From: Chloroflexota bacterium
Lineage (GTDB): Bacteria > Chloroflexota > Anaerolineae > UBA2200
Assembly: GCA_030607875.1 (NCBI GenBank)
Contig: JAUWJD010000019.1
Span: 1 to 58,213, forward strand
Direction: 5' to 3'
Length of the DNA stretch: 58,213 bases
In this document: positions 15,143 through 24,246 of the stretch, piece after piece
Layout of the letters: each line of letters begins with the position of its first letter
How positions within the stretch are numbered: the first letter of the stretch is position 1
Position numbers and translations under genes: made by a program
Notes under the pieces: model-generated
What the model saw: only the letters and a program-made list of their open reading frames with translations
Database searches by the model: none
Told to the model about the DNA's origin: nothing

Positions 15143-16033
15143 ATGCCCACCAAGCCAAGAAGCACACTGTTGAACCGTCAGTTAGCGCTGGCCGAAGCGG
15201 AGGACCTGATCTCCCTCGCATGCCCGCTGCTGCAGGAGATCGTCAACTACAGTACTACTGTGTTTAGAGCATGCGCGGCTTCGGCCAGCGGTGAGGAAAA
15301 CGAAGACTTTGCTTCTCTGATGCTGTATCTTCACATGATCGAGTTCTCGGACGGCATTGAATTGCTCCTTGCTAGCAGCTGTGCTGTACCTGCGATACCG
15401 CTCGTGAGGAGCTGCTTCGAAGTTCTGCTGAAACTGGAGTACATTCTGCAAGAGAGTGAGCACTACGTTGACAGGGCACTTTCGTGGCTTGCCCACGAGT
15501 ACGCACGGGTCAGAATCAGGAGTCGAGCTTTCCTAGATGATACTAGCGGTGTCGGCAAGCCTATCCGGAAGCTGCTTAGGGCGGACAAACATGTGGGCAA
15601 CATCGCCTGGCCAACCCCGAGAGAGCTGCAGAATGACAGCGAGCCGATGTGCCGGTTACTCCGCCGGCCTCAGTTCAAGGGCCTTGAGGCTTTCCCAAGC
15701 ATTGAGGAACTTGCCAAGCGAACCCGTTGCTACGGCCAGTACACGGTGTTCTACCGACGTTGGTCCTCTGTGTCGCACGGCCAGGACGTGTCGCGGTATG
15801 TCACGACCACCTCAGGCGGCGAGCAGGCCGTGTGGTCCCTGCGAAACGCAAGATACTTCCAGCAGGTGGCTGAGTTCGCAGCCTTTTTCCTCCTTGAAGG
15901 CACAAGGATGATGCTCGAGCGCTTCTGTCCCACCCACCTGCCGGATCGCGAGATGTGGCTTACGCAGGAAGTCGACGAGCGCTTTCGCAAACTCTCGCAG
16001 CTGGAGATCACGGTTACAGAAGCATCGGCATGA
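15143..16033 (+). CDS. DUF5677-like protein of unknown function
   Basis: The 296-residue, mostly helical protein starts at an ATG with GGAG about 8 nt upstream. The pattern PLVRSCFEVLLKLEYILQ (about 92-110), an Arg/His-rich middle (LAHEYARVRIRSRAFL) and a late YRRWSSVSHGQDVSRYV resemble the DUF5677 family, whose role is unknown. It has no signal peptide or membrane segment. It stands alone, between a long gene-free stretch and a decayed radC fragment, so this part of the chromosome looks like a site of turnover. Confidence 0.7.
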   Translation: MPTKPRSTLLNRQLALAEAEDLISLACPLLQEIVNYSTTVFRACAASASGEENEDFASLMLYLHMIEFSDGIELLLASSCAVPAIPLVRSCFEVLLKLEYILQESEHYVDRALSWLAHEYARVRIRSRAFLDDTSGVGKPIRKLLRADKHVGNIAWPTPRELQNDSEPMCRLLRRPQFKGLEAFPSIEELAKRTRCYGQYTVFYRRWSSVSHGQDVSRYVTTTSGGEQAVWSLRNARYFQQVAEFAAFFLLEGTRMMLERFCPTHLPDREMWLTQEVDERFRKLSQLEITVTEASA

Positions 16034-16460
16034 GTGCGGACTCGTGGTGATCGAGCCCACGCTTGCAGCGACAGCCCAGGGCTCGAGTCAAGCCCAACGC
16101 GTGCAAGTAACTGGAGACCAGCTTGAAGAACGCGGGGCCGCGCCCAGCAGACTCTTGCCGGCGCAGTCCAGCGGGCAGTAGTGGCACACCTCCGCGGGGC
16201 TCATGCGTGCATTGCACAGCAATGGCAAAGACCAACCCGCTGCCAGATGCATGCCCCGTTGGACCAGGATCAGCCTGCATTCTTCACCGTCGTGCATGCT
16301 TCAGTAGTCGCATTCATCACTCAATTGTGCTCAGACGGTGAGATGCTGATCCCCCTTGTTCGTTCACTCGGCACCAGCATCGCCATCGTCAATGTCATGC
16401 CATGAGGACACTGAAAACCACCCATGCTTCGCAGCCACGTTGGCTAGATGTACCACACCT
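16034..16460. other. Gene-free, apparently decayed stretch
   Basis: Only short frames without family resemblance are present. On the minus strand around 16150-16240 a Cys-rich stretch (CNARMSPAEVCHYCPLDC) hints at a degraded gene that I cannot name. Confidence 0.35.
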
Positions 16461-16540
16461 CAGCCCCCGCTCCTTCAAATTCACGTAGCGCTGGCGCCCA
16501 ATGCTCAGATGGTGGAGCACCTTGATGTCGTAGAGCTTCC
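16461..16540 (-). pseudogene. Remnant of a second radC (3' end only)
   Basis: The minus-strand peptide DIKVLHHLSIGRQRYVNLKE followed by RGL matches the C-terminus of the intact RadC in this window ([20 protein letters not shown] then RGL) at both protein and DNA level. Homology fades upstream and none of the catalytic His/Asp motif remains. It is a leftover of a duplicated or horizontally gained radC. Confidence 0.75.
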
Positions 16541-16843
16541 AAATGAAAGCTACTGCATCACCTGAAGTGACGAGGATTACAACCAGCTTTGCAGGCAGTG
16601 AAAGCAGGTTTCCTCGCCAGGTCAGTGCCAGCCGATCAGGCCCGAAGCTTTGGTCAGAGTTCGTGAGATGGTGAATCGCCCCTATGGATGTCGGTGAGCT
16701 ACCATCTCTAGTACACCCTCTGTGCAACAACCATGCGATAGGTTTTCACCCGTCAGAACAGGGAGAATCATCGTGGAGTTCGAGATAGATCGAGGCGTCT
16801 TTGGATCTAGCGCTTTCGACCTGAGCGGGCCCGCACAGCTCCC

Positions 16844-17851
16844 TCAATTGGTTTTGGTGCCGCTGGCAGGGTCCGCCCCCGCCAGTTGTTGGGTAGCGTT
16901 GCCGTTGGCAAATTCAGTGCAGACCCTCTCACTTCCGATTGCGCTTATCATCAAACGCTCCTTAGAGTTGCTAAGAAGCTTCTGGGTCCAGTCTACTGAA
17001 CCACCATCAACGAGCTCGATCCAACGACCCGAAAGAGCCAGGGCGTAAATGTGAAAACATAGGTCAAGGTAGTAGCCCCGACCGCTCGTACGCTGGCTGT
17101 CAAAATGGCAGTCAGTGCCGCTGAGTTCGTCTTGAATGGGATAGATAAGCTGAGAAGTGATGACTGCCTCACGGGCCTGGGGTGCAAAGTCACTTACAGA
17201 AAGCCGTAACGGCACCCCCGAACCAAGGAAGGCTCGCAACGAACGGAGATAGAACCGCATGTGAAGGGAAAGGGACTCTAGCTCAAACTGAAGTCTTCCT
17301 AGATCTCGTCCCGCACTGCAGAGCGCCAGAGCGCTAAAGTGGGACAAGAGCTTGGGGTCTTCATAGCGCTGTGCACGCAGAAGCCGGTGGCTTGCAGCCA
17401 AGTGAACTTGTGCCGTGGATTTGGGCTGGCTACGTAGGAAGTGTCGACGTCGGACTGCACATTCCAGGGCAAGGACATTCGACGAATCCGAGACTACCTC
17501 CGTATTGCGGGTGGTGGAAACCGCCCAGTTTTGGTCGACCGGCGCCACTACGGAATTCGTGCCGAGGGGACAGACCGGGGACAACGCCAGCAATTGGAAT
17601 TCAGGAGGCAGTTGCGAGAAGGCAACTCGCTCCCAGTCATGTAAGCGGGAGGGAGGTATTGCCGAGGGCCGTACGAAACGGTTGGTTTCGTAGTTCGATA
17701 GCACATCCGACGGCCTCCTCCGGAGCGCACGTTCACGATAGACCTCGAGAAGGACAGATTGAAGATCTGTGGGCTCGATGCGCTCCGCCAGGAGTGAAAC
17801 CAGACCTGGAACTCTCAATTCACGCTCAATTCGCTCAATGATCTTACTCAT
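16844..17851 (-). CDS. Unassigned cytosolic protein, possibly class II synthetase-like
   Basis: The ATG at 17851 (MSKIIERIERELRVPG) is preferred to a TTG further upstream; the ribosome binding site is weak either way. The product is 335 residues with no signal or membrane segment. The most family-like stretch is FQLLALSPVCPLGTNSVV, then RNTEVVSDSSNVLALECA. Further on come GRGYYLDLCFHIYA and SERLMISAIGSERV-like positions. Arg-Asn-Thr-Glu followed by a late GRGYY...AIG pattern recalls motifs 2 and 3 of HisRS/HisZ-type class II aminoacyl-tRNA synthetase folds. That is a weak inference and no anticodon domain is present. Codon use is ordinary for the window. Confidence 0.65.
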   Translation of the reverse strand: MSKIIERIERELRVPGLVSLLAERIEPTDLQSVLLEVYRERALRRRPSDVLSNYETNRFVRPSAIPPSRLHDWERVAFSQLPPEFQLLALSPVCPLGTNSVVAPVDQNWAVSTTRNTEVVSDSSNVLALECAVRRRHFLRSQPKSTAQVHLAASHRLLRAQRYEDPKLLSHFSALALCSAGRDLGRLQFELESLSLHMRFYLRSLRAFLGSGVPLRLSVSDFAPQAREAVITSQLIYPIQDELSGTDCHFDSQRTSGRGYYLDLCFHIYALALSGRWIELVDGGSVDWTQKLLSNSKERLMISAIGSERVCTEFANGNATQQLAGADPASGTKTN

Positions 17852-18004
17852 ATGTTCACCAACGCCACCTACCTGCAGTTGTGCCAAATGGCAGGTACCT
17901 TACGATATAGAATAGGATACCTACTCGGAAAGGGGCCTTGCCTGATGATCCGACAACCAAAACGCGAGCAAAACCTTTGAGGAGGCTGCGCTTTGCCGAA
18001 ATGA

Positions 18005-18460
18005 TCAGGGATTTGCCCCAGCAGCCTCGAGTATCTGTTTCGCCCAGACCGCAGCCTTGTCCAGCTCACCTTCGGCCAGCGGCCCCTCCCAGCCGAGAAC
18101 GAGGAAGCCTGTAGCCGGGGCGACAATCGTGCAGCCCTGCTTGCGCAGCGCTTTCTCGATGTTGGCGGCAGCGGCTCCGGCCAAGCGCGGACCAAACCGG
18201 GTGTCGAAGGCAGCGGCTTGAACACCAGATAAGGCATTCGGCTGTAGGCCGTCTAGGAAGGCCTGCATCTTCTTTGTTGGCCGCCAGGCGTGTACGGGAC
18301 TACCCACGACGACCACGTCGAGATCCTTCAGATCCTGCGCGGCAACCGCGTCCACCTTCACCGTGCGGACGCTTTCCTCTGCTCCCAGGGCGGCGGCGAT
18401 GGCGTGGGCTACCTGCTCCGTGTTACCGAACTTGGAATCGTATACGACCAGTCCTTTCAC
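18005..18460 (-). CDS. Flavodoxin-family protein
   Basis: The 151-residue protein begins with GTG, supported by AGGAGG 8 nt upstream. The N-terminal VVYDSKFGNTEQVAHAIA is the FMN phosphate-binding loop, and VVVGSPVHAWRPTKKMQAFL and FDTRFG form the flavin-contacting region typical of the flavodoxin/HemG-like group. It is a soluble single-domain electron carrier or quinone-reductase-like protein. Substrate and partners are not shown by context; the neighbours (radC debris) are unrelated. Confidence 0.85.
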   Translation of the reverse strand: MKGLVVYDSKFGNTEQVAHAIAAALGAEESVRTVKVDAVAAQDLKDLDVVVVGSPVHAWRPTKKMQAFLDGLQPNALSGVQAAAFDTRFGPRLAGAAAANIEKALRKQGCTIVAPATGFLVLGWEGPLAEGELDKAAVWAKQILEAAGANP

Positions 18461-18593
18461 GTCGGGTACCTCCTATCCAGTTTGTGGCATGCGATCGCTG
18501 AGCCTCCGTCGTGGCGAATCTCACCAGTAGTGTACGGCCAGACTCTTGCTCTGTCAACACGCACCAAAAGCGGGTAGTGTATCCCTGTTTCAG

Positions 18594-18735
18594 GAGATTC
18601 CACGCCACTGAGATGGTCGCCTTCAACGACGAGTGTCCGAGCCGCAATCGCCTTCAGCACACTCAGGATACAGTGGTAGGCCTTGGCGCTCATGCCCAGT
18701 TCGGTCATGGCCGCGCTGGAGGCCCTTGACTGTGT
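18594..18735 (-). pseudogene. comM: Fragment of a ComM/YifB-type AAA ATPase (3' end)
   Basis: The minus-strand frame reads AAMTELGMSAKAYHCILSVLKAIAA followed by VVEGDHLSGVES. This matches the conserved C-terminal helix bundle of the Mg-chelatase-like competence protein ComM (usual form AMxxLxLSARAYHRILKVARTIADL...EHLxEA). The rest of the roughly 500-residue protein is absent, and the reading runs on into unrelated sequence. It abuts the 3' end of radC. Confidence 0.6.
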
Positions 18736-18756
18736 TGTTCATCACTGTCACGGCGC

Positions 18757-19467
18757 TCACGAGAACCCCAACCCACGCTCCTTTAAGCTCACATAGCGCT
18801 GGCGCCCAATAATCAGGTGGTCAAGCACCTCGATATCCAGCAGCTTGCCGGCCTGCACAATCTGTTCGGTCACCCGCACGTCGTCGGGCGAAGGCGTTGG
18901 GTCGCCGGAAGGGTGGTTGTGGACCACGATGAGCGCCACACAGTTGACCCGCACTGCTTCCCGGAAGAGCTCACCCACGCGGATCACCGAAGTGTTCACA
19001 TTCCCCTTGTAGACGGTTGGTGAGTCCAGCACGTGATGCTTGGTGTCCAGCAGCACCGTGCGCAGCTCTTCCTGCTCCAGCAGCCCCATCTCTGGCATCA
19101 GCAGATTGGCGGCATCGGCTGGCGAGGTGATCTGTGGACGTTCGTCGGGGGAAACGACAAGCAGGCGCCTTCCCAATTCGAAGGCGGCCTGCAACTGCGC
19201 CGTCTTGGCCACCCCCAGCCCATGCTCCTGTGTCAGTTGGCCAAAGCTGGCGCGGGCCAGGCCTCCCAGCCCCTCATAGGCCACGAGCAGGCGCTTGGCC
19301 ATGTCGAGCACGCTCTCCCCACCCACGCCCGTGCGCAGGATGATGGCCAGCAGTTCGCTGTTGGAGAGCGCATGCGCCCCATGATGCTGCAGCCGTTCTC
19401 GCGGGCGCTCTGAGGCAGGCAATTCGCGGATCGTATAGCGGGGGGGGACTCGATTCTGCTCCGGCAT
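18757..19467 (-). CDS. radC: RadC-family JAMM/MPN+ protein
   Basis: The start is placed at MPEQNR (19467) because AGAGGAG lies just upstream; a GTG 21 nt further up lacks a site. The 236-residue protein has the helix-hairpin-helix-like N-terminal part ([18 protein letters not shown]). It also has the complete JAMM metal motif: Glu in [11 protein letters not shown] and [14 protein letters not shown] near residue 180. RadC proteins were once linked to repair and are now associated with genome plasticity; the reaction is unproven. Length is normal for the family. A decayed copy of its 3' end lies 2.2 kb away on the same strand. Confidence 0.93.
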   Translation of the reverse strand: MPEQNRVPPRYTIRELPASERPRERLQHHGAHALSNSELLAIILRTGVGGESVLDMAKRLLVAYEGLGGLARASFGQLTQEHGLGVAKTAQLQAAFELGRRLLVVSPDERPQITSPADAANLLMPEMGLLEQEELRTVLLDTKHHVLDSPTVYKGNVNTSVIRVGELFREAVRVNCVALIVVHNHPSGDPTPSPDDVRVTEQIVQAGKLLDIEVLDHLIIGRQRYVSLKERGLGFS

Positions 19468-19520
19468 GTTCGTCTCCTCTACTACCACTCACTAGGTGCA
19501 AACAGTCCGTGTTTCCGTGC

Positions 19521-20825
19521 TCACAATCCGTGTTCTGCCTGCAGTGCTCGTTCTCGCTCGGCGCGCTCGCGCAATTGGCGGCGCAGGGTGGCGATGTCGT
19601 CTGGGAGAAGGTAAGCAACTCCGACGAAGAAGACTGCGCACAGCAGCCAGGTGGATACGCAGATCCAAAGGATGGCATCGTGGAGCGAGTAGCGCACAGC
19701 GATCAGGCCAGCCAGCCAGGGGGCCAGGGCCGCCCCCGCGGATTCGATAAAGTACTGCACGGCTACGGCCGTGCTGCGCACCTCGGGCAGGGTGATGTCA
19801 TAGACCGTGGCGAGCACGTTGGCCGAAGCCAGGGGGATAAACAGGGCGGTGATGCTGAGCAGCGCCAGGAATAGGGCCTGGTTCTCCACCGGAGTGCTCA
19901 GTGTGACGGCCAGCAGAACCGCCCCGGCGAGCACTCCGGTCATGGCCACCAACACCCGCCCGCGAACGGTGCGCTTGAAGAAGAAATCGCCCAGCGCCCC
20001 GCCTACGAAGTAGCCAGCGGAGAGCACCACAACGGCTACCGCCATGGTGACGAACACAGCATCGCTGGAATAGCCGCGTTCGGTCTCCAGATAGCGGAAG
20101 AACCAGTAGGTGATCACGTTCCAGGGAAAGACGCCGAAGAATCCCTGTATGAACAAGAGGATCAGGCTGCGCTTCTTGAACAGCCCCAGCGCGGTCTGCA
20201 GGTCGAAGCGGTAGACTCCCATCTGCTCCAGGTCGCGCAGCTCTGGTTCGCACTTCCCGCGCGGTACGTCACGCACCCCGAAGAAGATCACCGCTGCCAG
20301 GACGATGCCGATCGCGCCGGTGAGGTAGTAGATGCCGCGCCAGCCCAGGGCACCGCTGAGGAACAGGCCCAGCAGCATGCCCAGCATATAGCCCATGGGC
20401 TGGGCGAGTTGCAGTAGCCCGTAGACTCTGCCGCGCATCTCTGGCCCAAAGTAGTCGGAGATCAGGCTGTACAGTCCCGGATAGCTAGAGTCATCAATGC
20501 CGGTGGTCGCCCGCGTAGCCCGAAACGTGCTGAACGTGGGTGCAATGGCGCTTAGCCAGGTGGTGGCGCCCCAGACAAAGGAGGCCAGAGCGAGCAGCTT
20601 GTTCCGCGCGTAGCGGTCGTAGAGGTAGCCCCAGATGGGGTACAGTACTGCACTGACGATCAGCGCGCCAGTGACGACCGCACCCATCTGAGCCTCGTTG
20701 ATGCCGAAGGCTTCCATGATCGGCGTGGTCAGCGGACCGATGAGCAGCTTGTCGGCTTGGTGCAGCAGCATAAAGGCGAAGAACACCGCAACTACGAACC
20801 AGCGACGCTTTGATGGTGCGTTCAT
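19521..20825 (-). CDS. MFS transporter, spinster-like
   Basis: The 434-residue protein has about 12 hydrophobic segments. The early FFAFMLLHQADKLLIGPLTTPI and the loop-2/3 motif GYLYDRYARNKLL identify the major facilitator superfamily. The sequence RATTGIDDSSYPGLYSLISDYF is typical of the spinster-like subgroup (organic acid or lipid-like substrates). The C-terminal tail is charged and helical. It stands as a single gene; the substrate cannot be read from the sequence. Confidence 0.88.
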   Translation of the reverse strand: MNAPSKRRWFVVAVFFAFMLLHQADKLLIGPLTTPIMEAFGINEAQMGAVVTGALIVSAVLYPIWGYLYDRYARNKLLALASFVWGATTWLSAIAPTFSTFRATRATTGIDDSSYPGLYSLISDYFGPEMRGRVYGLLQLAQPMGYMLGMLLGLFLSGALGWRGIYYLTGAIGIVLAAVIFFGVRDVPRGKCEPELRDLEQMGVYRFDLQTALGLFKKRSLILLFIQGFFGVFPWNVITYWFFRYLETERGYSSDAVFVTMAVAVVVLSAGYFVGGALGDFFFKRTVRGRVLVAMTGVLAGAVLLAVTLSTPVENQALFLALLSITALFIPLASANVLATVYDITLPEVRSTAVAVQYFIESAGAALAPWLAGLIAVRYSLHDAILWICVSTWLLCAVFFVGVAYLLPDDIATLRRQLRERAERERALQAEHGL

Positions 20826-21168
20826 GAGGGTGCCCCCTTGTCTTGTGCGATGTGTGACGGGCTGCTACAAGAATGGACTCATCTGTGAAAAGTATAGCCA
20901 GGACGAGCCGCGCAGGCAAATGAGGCTTGGCCTCTGGACGGGGCAGGTAATCTATGCATTTTGGGGTGGGTCAGTGGCTGAGGGAGGGAACTCCTGGGCG
21001 AAAGGTCGGTTCGTTGGCGGCCATTGGGCGCGGTACATTGCACGTATCATGTCACTCAGAGCGTGTCTGAGATTAGCCAGAGCGCCGACTACGGGATGCC
21101 GCCCAGAGAAAGACGAGCACGAGGCCGCCGAATAGCTTGCTGCGGAGACTGACTCCAATGGGTCTCTC
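20826..21168. other. Intergenic stretch without recognisable features
   Basis: No gene or convincing signal was seen between the MFS and sulfite-oxidase-like genes. Part of it is presumably the promoter region of the MFS gene. Confidence 0.4.
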
Positions 21169-21768
21169 CTAGTTGCCGTATCGTTCTTCTTCCCACGGAT
21201 CACCGTGGTTATGGTAGCCGTAGGATTCCCAGAACCCCGGCCGATCTGTAGCCGTGAATTCAAGGCCGATGACCCATTTAGCGCTTTTCCAGAAGTAGAG
21301 GCGTGGCACGACGAGCCTGACCGGGTAGCCATGATCAGGGGTGAGGGGTTCGCTGTTGTGCTGTGTGGCTAGGAGGACATCGAACTGGAGGAAATCCTCC
21401 AGCGCCAGGTTGGCAGTGAAACCACCCTGACTGCGAACGATGACGAATCTGGCCTCTGGCAGGATGTTGACCAGTTCCTTGATAGTATCGGTACTCACGC
21501 CCTCCCATAGATTGTCCAGCCTCGACCACCCCGTGACGCAGTGGATGTCAGACAGTACCCTCACTCGGGGAAGGGCCAAAAACTCCTCATAGTCGAGCAC
21601 ACGCTCCTTCTCGACCAGCCCAGAGATGGTGAGCGTCCACTGCGCAGTGTCGATGTCAGGCATGGCGCCATGATGGAGCACTGGCCATTTGTTGGTGAGT
21701 CTCTGTCCTGGGGGTATACGATTCTCCCTTCGTGTGTCTGGGCTGATGATGGTTGGCATGTCCCTCAT
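21169..21768 (-). CDS. Sulfite-oxidase-like molybdopterin oxidoreductase (YuiH type)
   Basis: The 199-residue protein is an oxidoreductase molybdopterin-binding domain of the short, cytosolic kind. DIHCVTGWSRLDNLWEG contains Cys77, the expected molybdenum ligand. RLVVPRLYFWKSAKWV and the terminal FWESYGYHNHGDPW are family signatures. There is no Tat signal and no dimerisation domain, unlike true sulfite oxidase or MsrP. An AAGGA lies 7 nt before the ATG. The reaction is unknown. No molybdenum-cofactor gene is nearby. Confidence 0.9.
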   Translation of the reverse strand: MRDMPTIISPDTRRENRIPPGQRLTNKWPVLHHGAMPDIDTAQWTLTISGLVEKERVLDYEEFLALPRVRVLSDIHCVTGWSRLDNLWEGVSTDTIKELVNILPEARFVIVRSQGGFTANLALEDFLQFDVLLATQHNSEPLTPDHGYPVRLVVPRLYFWKSAKWVIGLEFTATDRPGFWESYGYHNHGDPWEEERYGN

Positions 21769-21884
21769 GTTCTAGTCCTTCATGGATTGGCATGCTCACG
21801 CGGTAGCGGGCGCAGGTGGATGTGATAACGAACGAATCGCGAGTAAGGGCCTGGCACATAGTATAGCTCAAGCCGCTGGTTCGT

Positions 21885-22367
21885 TCAACGTACCTCCCTC
21901 CGCAGATCCTTAGCGTGGTCACGATCGTGTTCTGCCAAGACATAGAACCAATCGTATGCCGTTGCGCTTGGCCGCCAGGGCATGGGAAGAGCTCGGCCGA
22001 GGTCGGCCTCGCTCAGCGCGTCGAGGCATCTGAGCAGTGCCTGACGTGCGGCATGAACGTCGTCCCACACGGCCTTCCAAGTCTGTTCACGGCGCGCCTC
22101 GGCGTGAGCCTGGTTCCAGGCCTCAATGTCCTCGGCCTCTTCTATCCCCGGTGCGTCTGGTGTAGTCAACTGGCGTAGCCCTTTCAAGAAGCACCACTCC
22201 CAGTCCGCTACGTGTCCGATCACGTCTTTCAGCGTCCACTCTCCGCACACGCGCCGCGATGCTCGCTCCTCAGCGGGCACCAGCGCAGCGGCTGACAGCA
22301 GTTCTTCACGTGTTGAAGCCAGGACCGCCAACAGGACCGATTTGGGATGGACTCTGCTCCTCGACAT
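21885..22367 (-). CDS. DinB/DfsB-like four-helix protein
   Basis: The second of two adjacent ATGs (22367) sits 5 nt after GGAGG and is taken as the start, giving 160 residues. The pattern RRVCGEWTLKDVIGHVADWEW and the late DWFYVLAEHDRDHAKDLR gives the metal-binding histidines of the DinB/YfiT fold. Members include thiol-dependent transferases and unknown hydrolases. It is cytosolic and the substrate is not deducible. Confidence 0.85.
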   Translation of the reverse strand: MSRSRVHPKSVLLAVLASTREELLSAAALVPAEERASRRVCGEWTLKDVIGHVADWEWCFLKGLRQLTTPDAPGIEEAEDIEAWNQAHAEARREQTWKAVWDDVHAARQALLRCLDALSEADLGRALPMPWRPSATAYDWFYVLAEHDRDHAKDLRREVR

Positions 22368-22428
22368 CATCGCCTCCATCAACCACTGGTGTCCAGTTTC
22401 GCTGCCCGCGTATTAGCGAACATCGGTC

Positions 22429-24246
22429 TCACGACGCTGCAGCTCCCATTTCATACAGCTCCTGCTCCCGTTGTAGCTCCTGGCGAAACTGCTGTACGTA
22501 CAACCGGTAGTACCGGCCCCTGGTGCGCAGCAACTCAGCGTGGCTGCCCATCTCCACAATGCGGCCATCGTCAATGAACAGGATACGCCCAGCACGCTTG
22601 ATCGTGGAAAGGCGGTGGGCGATGACAAAGCTAGTGCGGCCTTCCATCAACGCTTCCATGCCCTTCTGGATGAGGGCTTCGGTCAGCGTGTCCACTGAAC
22701 TGGTGGCCTCGTCCATGACAAAGATATCGGGCTGGGCCAACAGTGCCCGTGCCAAGCTGATCAGTTGCTTCTGCCCAACGGATAGCAACTGTCCCCCTTC
22801 GCCTACTCCGGAGTCATAGCCCTTTCCCAGCTTGACGATAAAGTCATGCGCTCCAGCCACCCTGGCTGCCTCTTCGACCTGCTCATCCGTGGCCTCGAGG
22901 CGGCCATAGCGGATGTTCTCGCGGACAGTGCCCGAGAACAGGTGCGGGGTTTGCAGCACTATGCCAATACGGGACTGGATGGCGTGCAGTGATAGCTCGG
23001 TGTAGTCATGCTCGGCCATGCGGATCACGCCCTTGCGTGGCTCGTAGAATCGACAGAGCAGGTTGACAATGGTTGACTTGCCGCCGCCAGTAGGCCCAAC
23101 CAGGGCAATGGTCTCGCCCTGTTTCACCTGCAGGTTAAAATCCGCCAGTACGGGTGTGTCTGGATCATAGTCAAAGTACACGTGCTCAAAGGAGACGTCG
23201 CCGCGGACCGTGCCAGGATCCATCGCACCTGGACGATCGGAGATGCTGGGAACGGTGTCCAGCAGGGAGAAGATGCGCTCGGCGGAGGCAACCGCGTGCT
23301 GCAGCTCGGCATAGACGCGAGCCAGGTCCTGAATCGGCCACATGATGAAGGTCAGGTAGGAGACAAAGGCCTGGATGCTGCCGATGGTCATCCCACCCCA
23401 TTGTGCCTGCCGGCCGCTGTACCAGATAATGCTGCCCAGAGCGAGGGCGGTGATCATCTGCACTACCGGCAGGAACAGCGCCGAGAGCCAGGCTGCGTGG
23501 TAGGATGCGCGATACATGTCACCCGAGAACTGGCTGAACTCGCGCAGGTTCTCCTTCTCCCGGCAGAGGGCCTTGACTACACGGACGCCAGTGATGTTCT
23601 CGTTGTACGCGCCAACAATCTTGGAGTTGAAGCGACGAACGCGGCGGTATTCAGCGAGGATCCTCTTTTGGAACTGCGCAGCTACCACCAACAGGATGGG
23701 AAGTATGGTCAGGACAATCAGAGCCAATCGCCAATTGATGATGAACATAAAGAACGCGGAGGTGGCGATGTTGAACACTCCCCAGGTGATATCCAACAGG
23801 CCCCAGGTCAGCAGGTTGGAAACGCGTTCCGTATCCGAGGTCACGCGGGCCATGATCCAGCCCACTGGGGTGCGGTTGAAGTAGGCGAAAGACAGCTCCT
23901 GCAGGTGGTTGAACATCGCCTGTCGCAGGTCGTACAGGATGCGCTGTCCCAGGATGCCGGTGAGGTAGATGAAGCCGAACACGCCGAGGGCCTGCACTAG
24001 AACGGTGGCGGCATAGGCAATCAGCGCCTGGCGGAAGACGGCTTGGCTGCCGGCCAGAATGGCCTGGTCAACGATCTCCTTGCGCAGGTACGTGTACACC
24101 GAATCCAATACGGAGACAATGGCGATGGTGACCAGAAAGCCGACTATCCACCTCCAGTGGGGCCTGGTTTGAGCCAGGGTGCGGCGGATGGTCTTTAGGT
24201 TGTCCTGAGTTTTCAGTTCCTCTTCGTCGTCATAGTAGTTGGACAC
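22429..24246 (-). CDS. Heterodimeric ABC exporter half-transporter (catalytic NBD)
   Basis: A GTG at 24246 (MSNYYDDEEE after initiation) is chosen. It overlaps the upstream partner gene by 17 bp and follows a GGAGAAAGAG tract; the longer frame has an unlikely N-terminus. The product is about 605 residues: a six-helix transmembrane domain, then an NBD with Walker A GPTGGGKST (near 389), signature LSVGQ and Walker B IFVMDEATS with the catalytic Glu. Together with the next protein it forms a BmrCD/TM287-288-type multidrug or lipid exporter. Confidence 0.9.
   Translation of the reverse strand: MSNYYDDEEELKTQDNLKTIRRTLAQTRPHWRWIVGFLVTIAIVSVLDSVYTYLRKEIVDQAILAGSQAVFRQALIAYAATVLVQALGVFGFIYLTGILGQRILYDLRQAMFNHLQELSFAYFNRTPVGWIMARVTSDTERVSNLLTWGLLDITWGVFNIATSAFFMFIINWRLALIVLTILPILLVVAAQFQKRILAEYRRVRRFNSKIVGAYNENITGVRVVKALCREKENLREFSQFSGDMYRASYHAAWLSALFLPVVQMITALALGSIIWYSGRQAQWGGMTIGSIQAFVSYLTFIMWPIQDLARVYAELQHAVASAERIFSLLDTVPSISDRPGAMDPGTVRGDVSFEHVYFDYDPDTPVLADFNLQVKQGETIALVGPTGGGKSTIVNLLCRFYEPRKGVIRMAEHDYTELSLHAIQSRIGIVLQTPHLFSGTVRENIRYGRLEATDEQVEEAARVAGAHDFIVKLGKGYDSGVGEGGQLLSVGQKQLISLARALLAQPDIFVMDEATSSVDTLTEALIQKGMEALMEGRTSFVIAHRLSTIKRAGRILFIDDGRIVEMGSHAELLRTRGRYYRLYVQQFRQELQREQELYEMGAAAS

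Noticed and set aside
23182..24000. Plus-strand 272-residue frame opposite the ABC exporter
   Set aside because: Antisense shadow of conserved ABC motifs.
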